Below the pieces are notes generated by a model. The model searched no databases. It was not told the DNA's origin and saw nothing but the letters and a program-made list of their open reading frames with translations. From Paenibacillus fonticola DSM 21315 (lineage in GTDB: Bacteria; Bacillota; Bacilli; Paenibacillales; Paenibacillaceae), in the NCBI RefSeq assembly GCF_000381905.1, contig NZ_KB907258.1, positions 94,702-158,701 on the forward strand: DNA of 64,000 nucleotides. The letters are read 5' to 3'. The position numbers were made by a program, and so were the translations under genes. Shown here one piece after another: positions 43,720-51,502 of the stretch. How positions within the stretch are numbered: the stretch's first letter is position 1; every line of letters starts with the position of its first letter.

Positions 43720-44817
43720 CTATTCAAGCTCCTGCTGTGTACTGCTAATCGACACCTTTGTCTTTTTCTTTTTCTTTCGCTTAGAAGACGTATTCCCGCC
43801 GACGGGCACCTCCAAAATATCCAATAGGAAGATGAAAATCGGAACCCCGACGATCAGTCCCCATACTCCAAAAAAATGTTCGGAAACTAACAGGATCATA
43901 AACGTGTAAAAAATAGGCAGGTGCGTCTTGTTCGACATAAATTTCGGGTTGAGGAAATAAGCCTCAAAAGCATGAACTACTGCGATCATTACGAGTACAT
44001 AAACGATTTTGACCAGTCCGCCAATTTTAAATGCAATTGCACAGAGCGGTATAAGCGAAATAATTACCCCCATGACCGGAATTAATCCGAGCAGGAAGAT
44101 CATGATGCCGATCGCGATTAAATTCGGAAATCCAAAAATCCATAAAAAGATCGTGGACAATATCGCGTTCACGGTAGCAATCAGAAATTGAACTTCGATC
44201 ACTTTTCCGAAAGAGGAAACGAATTTTTTGCCAAAATACTCAAGTTCTTTGATCAGAAAAGCGGCGCGGCTTTCTTTGAACTTCGCGGTAAAATTCGTCA
44301 CTTTCTCTTTCTCCAGCAGGAAGAACAAGCTCAAAATGATGGCAATAAACAAGTTCAGGCTCCATTTGCCGATATCCGAGACGGTCTTCAGCAAGAAATT
44401 AAAGCCATTGCCTACATATTTGGATAAATCGATTTCTTTCAAGGAATCCACCAGGAAGTTCAACAGGACGTTATCCGGTAAATTAGTCGGGGGATTGTCA
44501 TAGAACGAAATGACCTGATTGACCAAATCATTGAATTCTTCCAAAAATACAGGTAAATAATAATACACCGTAGTTACAAGCAAGCTTATTATTATGGCGT
44601 ATATGAACAAAATGGTAATACTTCGATTAATCTTAATGACTTTGTCTACATTACGGGTAATAAAGTTGTGCAGACGATTAATGAGATAAGTCAGTATAAA
44701 TGTGATCAGAATTAAGTTCAGCATACTTCGCGAGAAATAGAGAACCAGTACTACAAATAACAACGCCAGGAATCTGCGGAAGCCCGCGATTTGAAATAGT
44801 TCTTTAAAAAAAGTCAT
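43720..44817 (-). CDS. AI-2E/PerM family transporter
   Basis: The 365-residue protein has about eight membrane helices and the family pattern with GLIPVMGVIISLIPLCAIAF and AYFLNPKFMSNKTHLPIFYT. The C-terminus is basic (TSSKRKKKKKTKVSI). Members include TqsA, but other branches move ions or have no proven role, so autoinducer export should not be assumed. A ribosome binding site AAAGGAG lies about 12 bases before the ATG. Confidence 0.9.
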   Translation of the reverse strand: MTFFKELFQIAGFRRFLALLFVVLVLYFSRSMLNLILITFILTYLINRLHNFITRNVDKVIKINRSITILFIYAIIISLLVTTVYYYLPVFLEEFNDLVNQVISFYDNPPTNLPDNVLLNFLVDSLKEIDLSKYVGNGFNFLLKTVSDIGKWSLNLFIAIILSLFFLLEKEKVTNFTAKFKESRAAFLIKELEYFGKKFVSSFGKVIEVQFLIATVNAILSTIFLWIFGFPNLIAIGIMIFLLGLIPVMGVIISLIPLCAIAFKIGGLVKIVYVLVMIAVVHAFEAYFLNPKFMSNKTHLPIFYTFMILLVSEHFFGVWGLIVGVPIFIFLLDILEVPVGGNTSSKRKKKKKTKVSISSTQQELE

Positions 44818-44987
44818 TATAAGCGACCTGCTCCTTTAATTTTAGACTATCTAACGATGTCATTGACAACCTGCAGCCGGGTTAACAGGCGTTGCATACG
44901 AAATCAACAACTCTCTGTGTCAATCTTAATTCAGCGGACAAGCGAAAAGCAAGTAAGTGAGAATTGTTTTTTTCAAAGATATGCAAA

Positions 44988-45017
44988 CAGCCCTGCCCAC
45001 CTAAGTGAACAGGGCTG
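44988..45017 (-). terminator. Terminator after the lactonase gene
   Basis: CAGCCCTG and CAGGGCTG (44988-44995 and 45010-45017) are perfect complements with a 14-nt loop, just beyond the stop at 45026 on the minus strand, followed by TTTGC. The T-run is short, so efficiency is uncertain. Confidence 0.65.
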
Positions 45018-45025
45018 CCTTTCAA

Positions 45026-46120
45026 TTAAAGTTGAAACAAAACAGGTTGTACGCAGACTGGTTTCGATATCTGTACTGTTTTCCCCGTAAATGCAAGTTT
45101 GCCTGTATGCGCATCAACGCGGAACACGGCTAAATTATCGGAGTCACGGTTAGCTGCAACTAAGTAATCGCCGGAAGGCGTCAGCGCAAAATGACGCGGA
45201 TGACCGCCCTCGCTCGATATGTGCTGAATTAAGGAAAGCTTGCCGTTCGCCTGATCGATCGCGAATACGGCGAGGCTGTCATGCCCCCGGTTGGAACCGT
45301 ACAAATATTTGCCGTCTTTCGAAATGGCAACCTCCGCCGTCGTGTTCTCTCCCGAAAAGCTGCCGGGCAAGGTGGAAATTGAATCTATAATATTAAGCGC
45401 GCCTGCTTCCGCATCGAATGCAAAAGATGTCAGCGAGGAATTTACTTCATTGATCGAATAGAGCCATTTTCCGTTCGGATGAAAAGCCAGATGCCTCGGC
45501 CCTGAAGCCGGCTCCGTCTTCACCTCGCCATGATAAGTCAGCTTGCCGCCTTCTTGGTCAAGACGATAAATAACTACTTTATCCAATCCTAAGTCCGCAA
45601 TGAAAACATAGCGGCCATCCGGGCTGAATAAAGCCGAGTGTGGATGCGGGCGATCTTGCCGGACAGGATCGGCTCCTTGGCCTTCATGCTGCTGCTCATC
45701 CACTTTCTCCCCGATCAGTCCGTCGTCGCGGAGCGCTATTAACCCTACGTTTCCACCATGGTATCCAGATACCGCAATAAAGCGGCTATTAGCATCTCTT
45801 TGAATATGAGAAGTCGATGGCTGCAAAGTGAATTCCCTGTTCAATTCAGATAGGCTGCCAGCGGCCGGGTCAATCGCAAAGCAAACCGCCTCGCCAATTC
45901 TGTCTCCGCTTGCCGTCTTCGTTTCTGAAATGGCATACAGCTTGCGCTTGTCCGCATCGACGTTTAGAAAGGTCGGGTTCTTAAGACCTGATGCTTCGCT
46001 TAATATCGTTAAATCACCCGTAGATGGATCCATTTCTACTACATATAGTCCGGAGTCTGCTGCTTCGGCATAAGAGCCTATGTATAGCAGTAATCGTTGC
46101 TGTTCTGACACTCCACTCAT
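45026..46120 (-). CDS. Lactonase family beta-propeller protein (6-phosphogluconolactonase-like)
   Basis: The roughly 364-residue protein has the seven-bladed propeller of the Pgl/YkgB type (LLYIGSYAEAADSGLYVVEMD, PHPHSALFSPDGRYVFIADLG, SGPRHLAFHPNGKWLYSINE, HPRHFALTPSGDYLVAANRD). Members hydrolyse 6-phosphogluconolactone, linking glucose-6-phosphate dehydrogenase to the pentose phosphate pathway; some act on other lactones. The start at 46120 has AGAGGA very close; the GTG at 46111 has better spacing and may be the true start. Confidence 0.9.
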   Translation of the reverse strand: MSGVSEQQRLLLYIGSYAEAADSGLYVVEMDPSTGDLTILSEASGLKNPTFLNVDADKRKLYAISETKTASGDRIGEAVCFAIDPAAGSLSELNREFTLQPSTSHIQRDANSRFIAVSGYHGGNVGLIALRDDGLIGEKVDEQQHEGQGADPVRQDRPHPHSALFSPDGRYVFIADLGLDKVVIYRLDQEGGKLTYHGEVKTEPASGPRHLAFHPNGKWLYSINEVNSSLTSFAFDAEAGALNIIDSISTLPGSFSGENTTAEVAISKDGKYLYGSNRGHDSLAVFAIDQANGKLSLIQHISSEGGHPRHFALTPSGDYLVAANRDSDNLAVFRVDAHTGKLAFTGKTVQISKPVCVQPVLFQL

Positions 46121-46288
46121 TCCTCTCTATAATGTCTTGTCTCCTCTTATTCTTCCGTAATTTGCAACAAATGTCCAGCCCATCATTCCTGACAATAATT
46201 AAAATTTTAGTCTAAACCCTACCCAAAGCGTCAAAAATATGGTATACTGCAAGCGCTTCCACAACATCATCTAAAGGGGGATTTTGGA

Positions 46289-46642
46289 ATGATGCATGTC
46301 GGACTCGAGGAGAAGAACGTCTACGAGGACCTCAATCCGCACGACGCTTATTTCTTCAAAGTAGGAGGACACGGTTTAGTTTGTTTTCACGGCAGAAACT
46401 ACAGTATAAAAAAGAGACTATCTGCTGACCAGACCTCTAAACTCATCTCGGACTCCTCATTTTACCGCGTAAGCACAAATTGTTACGTCAACCTGCTGAA
46501 AGTTTCGTCGATCCAGGACAACGTGCTGCTGTTCAGAGATCAAATCCACGGGATCAAGAAGATCCACGTACCGAGAAGAAATTTGGAACAGATCAAACGG
46601 CTTCTGCCCGCAAGGGAATCTAGCGTTGCTGAAGTCGGCTAA
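46289..46642 (+). CDS. Stand-alone LytTR DNA-binding protein
   Basis: The 117-residue protein is essentially one LytTR domain: YFFKVGGHGLVCFHGRNYSI, then SDSSFYRVSTNCYVNLLKVSSIQ and IHVPRRNLEQIKRLL. No receiver domain or membrane segment precedes it, so it is not an AgrA-type response regulator. A strong AAAGGGGG site lies before the ATG. Small LytTR proteins can be regulators of their neighbours; here the nearest genes are the lactonase (divergent) and the epimerase (convergent). Confidence 0.85.
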   Translation: MMHVGLEEKNVYEDLNPHDAYFFKVGGHGLVCFHGRNYSIKKRLSADQTSKLISDSSFYRVSTNCYVNLLKVSSIQDNVLLFRDQIHGIKKIHVPRRNLEQIKRLLPARESSVAEVG

Positions 46643-46670
46643 GTTGTTGCAAGTGCAATCCATGTGATGC

Positions 46671-46717
46671 AAAAAGCAGCCCGATGGTCACCGTGAGGTG
46701 AAATCCGGCTGCTTTTT
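46671..46717. terminator. Bidirectional terminator between lytTR gene and epimerase
   Basis: AAAAAGCAGCC (46671-46681) and GGCTGCTTTTT (46707-46717) are perfect 11-bp complements with a loop that contains a further GGTCACC/GGTGA pairing. T-runs flank both sides. Confidence 0.9.
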
Positions 46718-46763
46718 GTTATTTTTCCGTTTCACTTGTGACAGCAAATCGTTATTTCAACAA

Positions 46764-47756
46764 TTATTTCAAATAAAGCCGTGCCCGCTCTTCCCATATT
46801 TCGCCCGGCGCCAAACTGAACAGGCCGATTTCGTCCGCAGGCAAGTCAACGTGCGGCGCATTCACCAAATTGATTTGCGGCTCGGAGCAGAAAAATCCTT
46901 CGCCGCCCCCGTTGTTCCAAATCATCCACTGTTTATAAGAAGTACCCACATCGTAAACGAGCGTAATGCCTAGCTTGGAGTCGGTCAACTCCATCCGATT
47001 TCTTCCGTTTTGCGGGACGGCTGTATAGTGATGATCGAGTGAAGCAAAAAACGGGTATACACCTTCGTTCTTCATTGCCTCCTCATTCGCATTCAGCGGC
47101 AGGTATCCCCCTGTCGGCAGCATACGCTCATTCAGCTCCCAGCGCTGCCCAATCGTGCACTTCATACGGTAGTCACTCGCCTGGCTGCCAGCTGCGAATG
47201 GAGCGTTAAGCGCAGTATGGAATGCGAGCAAGCAGGGCATTTCACCCTCCCCGTCGTTCCGGATGAACACGTTTTGGGTTAAGCCCTGATCACCCAAAGC
47301 GTATCTGAGCCTTACCGTAAATTTAAATGGCAGGTAACGGTATACTTCATGATGCTCATCCACGCTTACCTTAACGTTGACATAGCTTTCCAGCTCCGTT
47401 TGACCGAAGTCCTCAACCTGCCAAGGTATCGTATGTAAGAAGCCGTGCAAATGGTTGCCTGTGGCCTCCTCATTGACCGGAAACTGGTATGTCGTCCCCT
47501 TCCAAGGAAATTTCCCGTCTTCATACCGGTTCGGAGGAAACAAGACAGGAATGCCATACACGCCCGGGTTGCTCCGGAAGGCATCCATTTCGCCCTCTCC
47601 CGGTTCTCTCAAAAAGCGGTAACCGCTTTCGGTATCCCGGAAAGCAAGCATATTGCCGCCGACGTTCGGTACGAGGGCTGCCTCATATTTCCCCGCTTTC
47701 AGCCAAATTGCCTTTTCACCTTGGTAAACGCCTTCATAAGCTTTATTCTGCGTCAT
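46764..47756 (-). CDS. Aldose 1-epimerase family protein
   Basis: The 330-residue beta-sandwich protein has the galactose mutarotase features LVPNVGGNMLAFRD, GIPVLFPPNRYEDG, the ligand-binding histidine in NHLHGFLHTIPW and a Glu-containing FFCSEPQINLVNAPH near the C-terminus. It would interconvert alpha and beta sugar anomers, serving sugar catabolism. It lies 60 bp after the MFS gene at 47817-49079 on the same strand, with a palindrome-like motif in the gap. Confidence 0.88.
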   Translation of the reverse strand: MTQNKAYEGVYQGEKAIWLKAGKYEAALVPNVGGNMLAFRDTESGYRFLREPGEGEMDAFRSNPGVYGIPVLFPPNRYEDGKFPWKGTTYQFPVNEEATGNHLHGFLHTIPWQVEDFGQTELESYVNVKVSVDEHHEVYRYLPFKFTVRLRYALGDQGLTQNVFIRNDGEGEMPCLLAFHTALNAPFAAGSQASDYRMKCTIGQRWELNERMLPTGGYLPLNANEEAMKNEGVYPFFASLDHHYTAVPQNGRNRMELTDSKLGITLVYDVGTSYKQWMIWNNGGGEGFFCSEPQINLVNAPHVDLPADEIGLFSLAPGEIWEERARLYLK

Positions 47757-47774
47757 TCGTCTGATCTCCCTTCG

Positions 47775-47788
47775 TTTACGTAAGTAAA
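47775..47788. promoter_or_regulatory. Candidate operator upstream of the epimerase
   Basis: TTTACGTAAGTAAA has arms TTTAC and GTAAA around GTAA. The core ACGTAAGTAAA recurs exactly at 61998-62008, in front of the alpha-galactosidase. Two sugar genes sharing an 11-base palindrome-like word suggests a common regulator; no regulator is assigned. Confidence 0.45.
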
Positions 47789-47816
47789 TATAGTATCTAT
47801 CAAATGTGAACCCATA

Positions 47817-49079
47817 TCAAGCGTCCCGTAAAATACGCCGGCCAAGCACAAGCGCCAGGACGATCATGGCCAAACCGACCACAAGCTGCATGCCAAAAAC
47901 CTGAACCCATTTCGGCCAGCCGGCAATCCATTCATACACTTTGCCTCCAAGGAGAGGCCCAAAGAAGGCGGCCACCCCTGTAATAGCCGAATACATGGCC
48001 ATGTACATCGGCCTTTCACTTTTGGGAGTGTCCCCAATCATAAAATTGAACGCCAGCTGGTTAAATCCCCCAACGCCAATCCCGAACAGCATATGAGCCG
48101 CTAACAAAACCGGCAGAAGTGAGGATACCGATAGCAGGCCCCATGTTAAAATCGAGGCGGCAATGATCGGCAGTGTCCAGAACAGCAGGCGGCGGTTGCT
48201 ATACCTCGCATTCAGATTACCCCAAATGTAGAAGCTGGACATCATTGTTAATGTCTGGGCGACATTGAGCAGTGAGATGGTCTGATAATTGATTTTTAGC
48301 AGTTCCAGCATTACATATGAATATAATGGCACAACCAGATTTTGCAGGAACAAAAAGCTGGCCAGAAACAGTGTCGCTTTAATAAACGAGCTGTCCCGAA
48401 GCGGCTTGCGCAGCATCGGAATGAATTTCCTCTCCGCTGACCGCTCGAAGGCGACATCCGGGTAGAACATAAAAATAACTATGTTGGCAATGACACAAAC
48501 CCACACGATGATATACAAATACAAAAAGCCCTGGCTTTCTGGAAAACGATCCAAAATCATTCCGCCGGTAAACATCGTCAACGTTCCGAGCGCATTGAGA
48601 AACGTATTTCGGATACCGAAATACCGGCCTCTAACCCGAGCGGGAACAATGTCGCTGATCAGCGAGTTCCACAGCATCGCCCCGATCGTATTGAACAGAA
48701 ATGCCGTAACATAAAACGCGATAAATGCGGCCACCCAGTACTGCTGAGGGAATAGAAAAGGCACAAGCCCGGTGAACGCCCATAAAATCCGGTGGAGCGC
48801 AATAAACAATACGAGCGCCCATTTCCGGCTCGTCAGCCGTTGAATGAGAAATGCAACCGCAATTTGGGCAACATTCACAAAGGTCGTAATCGCCAGCACA
48901 AATCCGATTTGTCCCGACGTTGCTCCGAGATACAGCAGATAGCCCGTTAAAAACTGCCCGCCCAGCAGCGTTTGAAAGACGACTGCCGGTACGCCCTCCC
49001 AGGTCGCAATGGCCAGGTTTCTGCGCTGCAGTGACGTTTTGCGCCGCGTATAAAACTTCAATTTAAAGATGTCCCTCAT
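47817..49079 (-). CDS. MFS transporter
   Basis: The 420-residue protein has about 12 membrane helices. The N-terminus starts MRDIFKLKFYTRRKTSLQRR and leads into the first helix; VPARVRGRYFGIRNTF lies in the cytoplasmic loop after helix 5 and is typical of a sugar- or drug-type MFS branch. The substrate is not known. AAGGAGTGTCATC precedes the ATG. It is upstream of the epimerase, so uptake of a sugar is one possibility. Confidence 0.85.
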   Translation of the reverse strand: MRDIFKLKFYTRRKTSLQRRNLAIATWEGVPAVVFQTLLGGQFLTGYLLYLGATSGQIGFVLAITTFVNVAQIAVAFLIQRLTSRKWALVLFIALHRILWAFTGLVPFLFPQQYWVAAFIAFYVTAFLFNTIGAMLWNSLISDIVPARVRGRYFGIRNTFLNALGTLTMFTGGMILDRFPESQGFLYLYIIVWVCVIANIVIFMFYPDVAFERSAERKFIPMLRKPLRDSSFIKATLFLASFLFLQNLVVPLYSYVMLELLKINYQTISLLNVAQTLTMMSSFYIWGNLNARYSNRRLLFWTLPIIAASILTWGLLSVSSLLPVLLAAHMLFGIGVGGFNQLAFNFMIGDTPKSERPMYMAMYSAITGVAAFFGPLLGGKVYEWIAGWPKWVQVFGMQLVVGLAMIVLALVLGRRILRDA

Positions 49080-49298
49080 GATGACACTCCTTCTATTCCC
49101 TAATCCTCGCCCGCGGACCTCTTCATTCTGAATACGTCAAATCGTATTTCGCGCCTGGTCAAGTATCCGGCAAATCACTCCTTCATAGGTTAATAGAGCT
49201 GGATTTCCATTCGCTCCAAATTAACAGTATAATAAATACATGGGTTTCTTTCCATACACTTTATATACATAATGAGAAGAAACAGAGGAGATTTTGGC

Positions 49299-50189
49299 AT
49301 GGACGATTTAAAGAAATCATACGAACGGCTCGGACTTCCCGAGAACGCTTCCAGAGAAGATGTAGAGAAAGCATTTGATATGGTGCTGCGCAAGTCCCGA
49401 TCCCGGAAATCTGCTGACGAGGGCAACGACGAATATGAGCTCTCTCTGCAAGCTTACAAGCGAATTACGCAACACGAGGATCAGCGTCAAATTGAACAAG
49501 CGAGCAAGGAAAGATTCGGCAAGTGGGGGAAATTTGCCGGAACAGCGGAGAAGGTCGACGACTTCTTCCGCATCTATAAAACACGGGTAATCATCGGAAT
49601 CATCGCAGTGCTTGTACTTATATTCGGAATTAATGCCTTCGTCGATTATCGTGCAGAACAGAAGCGAATTGCTGCGCTTCCTCCGCTCGACCTGTCCATA
49701 TTGCTGATCGGCAACTTCATGACTGATGAATCGGAAGGCGATGGAATGAATGCGCTGGAGCAAGCGTTGCTGGAGCAGTTCCCTGAATGGAATAGAGTCG
49801 ATATTAATTTGACATATATCCCCGAGCAAGGTGAGATGGTGTACCGGCAAAAGGCGATGGCTGTCATTGCTACTGAAAAGCCGGACATGTATATCCTCGA
49901 CGGGCCGACTTTTGACTGGATTTCCCTCGGGGGCGGCTTTCCGAGCCTGCAGGAAGAAAGCGAAGGTGTGTTGAAACCTTATCTCCCTGAAAGCGCGAAG
50001 GTTTTGGCTCAGTCGGAGGAGGACCCCAGGGAACTAGTTTACGGAATTAATCTGTCGGACAGTACGCTGGCGGACAAGCTCCCCCTTGGCAAGAAGGAGA
50101 TGATTGCTACTGTAGGATGGAATGAGGAACGACGCGAGAACGCCATCCTGTTCATTCGGCGTTACTTGGAAGGAATACAGCAGCAGTGA
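49299..50189 (+). CDS. J-domain-like, single-pass membrane protein
   Basis: The 296-residue protein starts MDDLKKSYERLGLPENASRE, an N-terminal sequence like a DnaJ domain (helix I, GLPENASREDVEKAF), but the HPD motif that activates Hsp70 is not visible. A membrane helix follows near residues 95-115 (RVIIGIIAVLVLIFGINAFV). The outer domain (120-296) has no recognised family. The ATG at 49299 has AGAGGAGATTTTGGC upstream. A terminator follows. Similar proteins occur in Paenibacillus-type genomes without known function; the label here is structural only. Confidence 0.7.
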   Translation: MDDLKKSYERLGLPENASREDVEKAFDMVLRKSRSRKSADEGNDEYELSLQAYKRITQHEDQRQIEQASKERFGKWGKFAGTAEKVDDFFRIYKTRVIIGIIAVLVLIFGINAFVDYRAEQKRIAALPPLDLSILLIGNFMTDESEGDGMNALEQALLEQFPEWNRVDINLTYIPEQGEMVYRQKAMAVIATEKPDMYILDGPTFDWISLGGGFPSLQEESEGVLKPYLPESAKVLAQSEEDPRELVYGINLSDSTLADKLPLGKKEMIATVGWNEERRENAILFIRRYLEGIQQQ

Positions 50190-50196
50190 TATCCAG

Positions 50197-50244
50197 GCAC
50201 GAAGCGATGCAGCAAGTGATAATGCAGCCGCTTTGTGCTTTTTT
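50197..50244 (+). terminator. Intrinsic terminator after the J-domain-like gene
   Basis: GCACGAAGCG (50197-50206) pairs with CGCTTTGTGC (50229-50238) with a G-T pair, and TTTTTT follows at 50239-50244. Confidence 0.85.
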
Positions 50245-50318
50245 AATTTTCGTTTCTTAAGCTTCTTCACTTACATTTAGGATTGATTAATACATGCGCT
50301 TCAACTATGATAGAGTCA

Positions 50319-50332
50319 TAAACGCGCGTTTA
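50319..50332. promoter_or_regulatory. LacI-type operator upstream of the regulator
   Basis: TAAACGCGCGTTTA is a perfect 14-bp palindrome 18 bp before the regulator start. A near-identical copy (TAAACGCGCGTTCA) lies at 51467-51480 before the cellobiose phosphorylase. Both fit the central-CG palindromes used by LacI-family repressors, so the regulator probably controls itself and the phosphorylase. Confidence 0.8.
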
Positions 50333-50349
50333 CAGAAAGAGTGGTTACT

Positions 50350-51408
50350 ATGCGCAGCGAAGATATCGCTAAACTGGCTGGGGTGTCACGCAGCACCGTA
50401 TCCCGAGTCATCAACAACTATCCAAACGTCCCGGAGGCGACCCGGGCCAAGGTGCTTAAGGTCATTGAACAGCATCATTATGAGCCGAACAGCTTTGCCC
50501 GAGCGCTCGCCGGCAAACGAACGGACACGATCGGACTGTTTGCCATCAGTATGAATGAGAAGGAGAATGCGAGCCGGATTTATCAAAACAGCTACTTCGC
50601 TCCCATCGTCGATCTCGTCGTCGATACGGCAAACGCCAGAGGGTTCTACGTGCTCATTCATACCGTCTATTCCCGCAATGATTTCCAGAAGGTGAAGCAA
50701 GCGTTCCAGCAAAAACGGATCGATGGCGGAATTCTCGTCGGCACCCAGAAGGACATCGAGCTCGTACGCGAAATGGTCGGGCAAGGCGCTCCGCTCGTCC
50801 TGATCGACTACGACATCGCGGAAATTACGGCCGAGCGCCTCGACAACAATCATTTGGCGATCATTAATTCAAATGATTACGAAGGCACGGTCGAAGCGAT
50901 GGAGTATCTTATCGGGCTTGGCCACCGGTACATCGGAATTATCCAAGGGCGAATGAACACCTATTCCGGCCGGGAGCGCTATATGGCCTATGAGGATACG
51001 CTCCGGAAGCATAATTTGCCGATTATCGAGAGCAGCGTCCTGCAAGGGGATTTCTTGAAGGAGCAAGCTTATGAATCTGTGCTCGGCCTGCTTGATTCCG
51101 GGGAGGAGCTGCCTACCGCCCTATTTTGCTCCAACGATGACATGGCGATTTCTGCCATGGAAGCCTTTGCTGAACGAGGCATCTCGATTCCCGAGGACCT
51201 GTCCATCATCGGCTTCGACGACGTGCAGCTCGCAGCCCGGGTGAATCCGAAGCTCACCTCGGTTAGACTGCCTATGGAAGAGATGTCCAAGGCGGCCGTA
51301 GATACGATTATCCGGCTGTGCAACGGGGAGCAGAGGGGCTTCAGCACGTTCAGCTTGCCTACCCGGCTGGTGATCAGAGATTCCTGTAAACCGTTATTGC
51401 CGAAATAG
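50350..51408 (+). CDS. LacI-family sugar repressor
   Basis: The 352-residue protein starts MRSEDIAKLAGVSRSTVSRV at the ATG 50350, the LacI helix-turn-helix; the GTG at 50341 lies three codons earlier. The effector domain has FAISMNEKENASRIYQNSYF, AMEYLIGLGHRYIGIIQGRM and IGFDDVQLAARVNPKLTSV. It is 94 bp upstream of the cellobiose phosphorylase gene and is the likely cello-oligosaccharide sensor. The matching operators at 50319-50332 and 51467-51480 flank it. Confidence 0.93.
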   Translation: MRSEDIAKLAGVSRSTVSRVINNYPNVPEATRAKVLKVIEQHHYEPNSFARALAGKRTDTIGLFAISMNEKENASRIYQNSYFAPIVDLVVDTANARGFYVLIHTVYSRNDFQKVKQAFQQKRIDGGILVGTQKDIELVREMVGQGAPLVLIDYDIAEITAERLDNNHLAIINSNDYEGTVEAMEYLIGLGHRYIGIIQGRMNTYSGRERYMAYEDTLRKHNLPIIESSVLQGDFLKEQAYESVLGLLDSGEELPTALFCSNDDMAISAMEAFAERGISIPEDLSIIGFDDVQLAARVNPKLTSVRLPMEEMSKAAVDTIIRLCNGEQRGFSTFSLPTRLVIRDSCKPLLPK

Positions 51409-51466
51409 CTGACATCAATGCCTCAGCTCATCCCTCCTGATGGGAGGGATGTCCTTCGCACCAAAA

Positions 51467-51480
51467 TAAACGCGCGTTCA
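51467..51480. promoter_or_regulatory. LacI-type operator upstream of cellobiose phosphorylase
   Basis: TAAACGCGCGTTCA differs from the perfect palindrome at 50319-50332 at one position. It lies 22 bp before the phosphorylase ATG. A hairpin ATCCCTCC-TGAT-GGGAGGGAT at 51430-51450 just upstream may end the regulator transcript. Confidence 0.8.
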
Positions 51481-51502
51481 CAAATGAAAGGAGCCATTAT
51501 CC

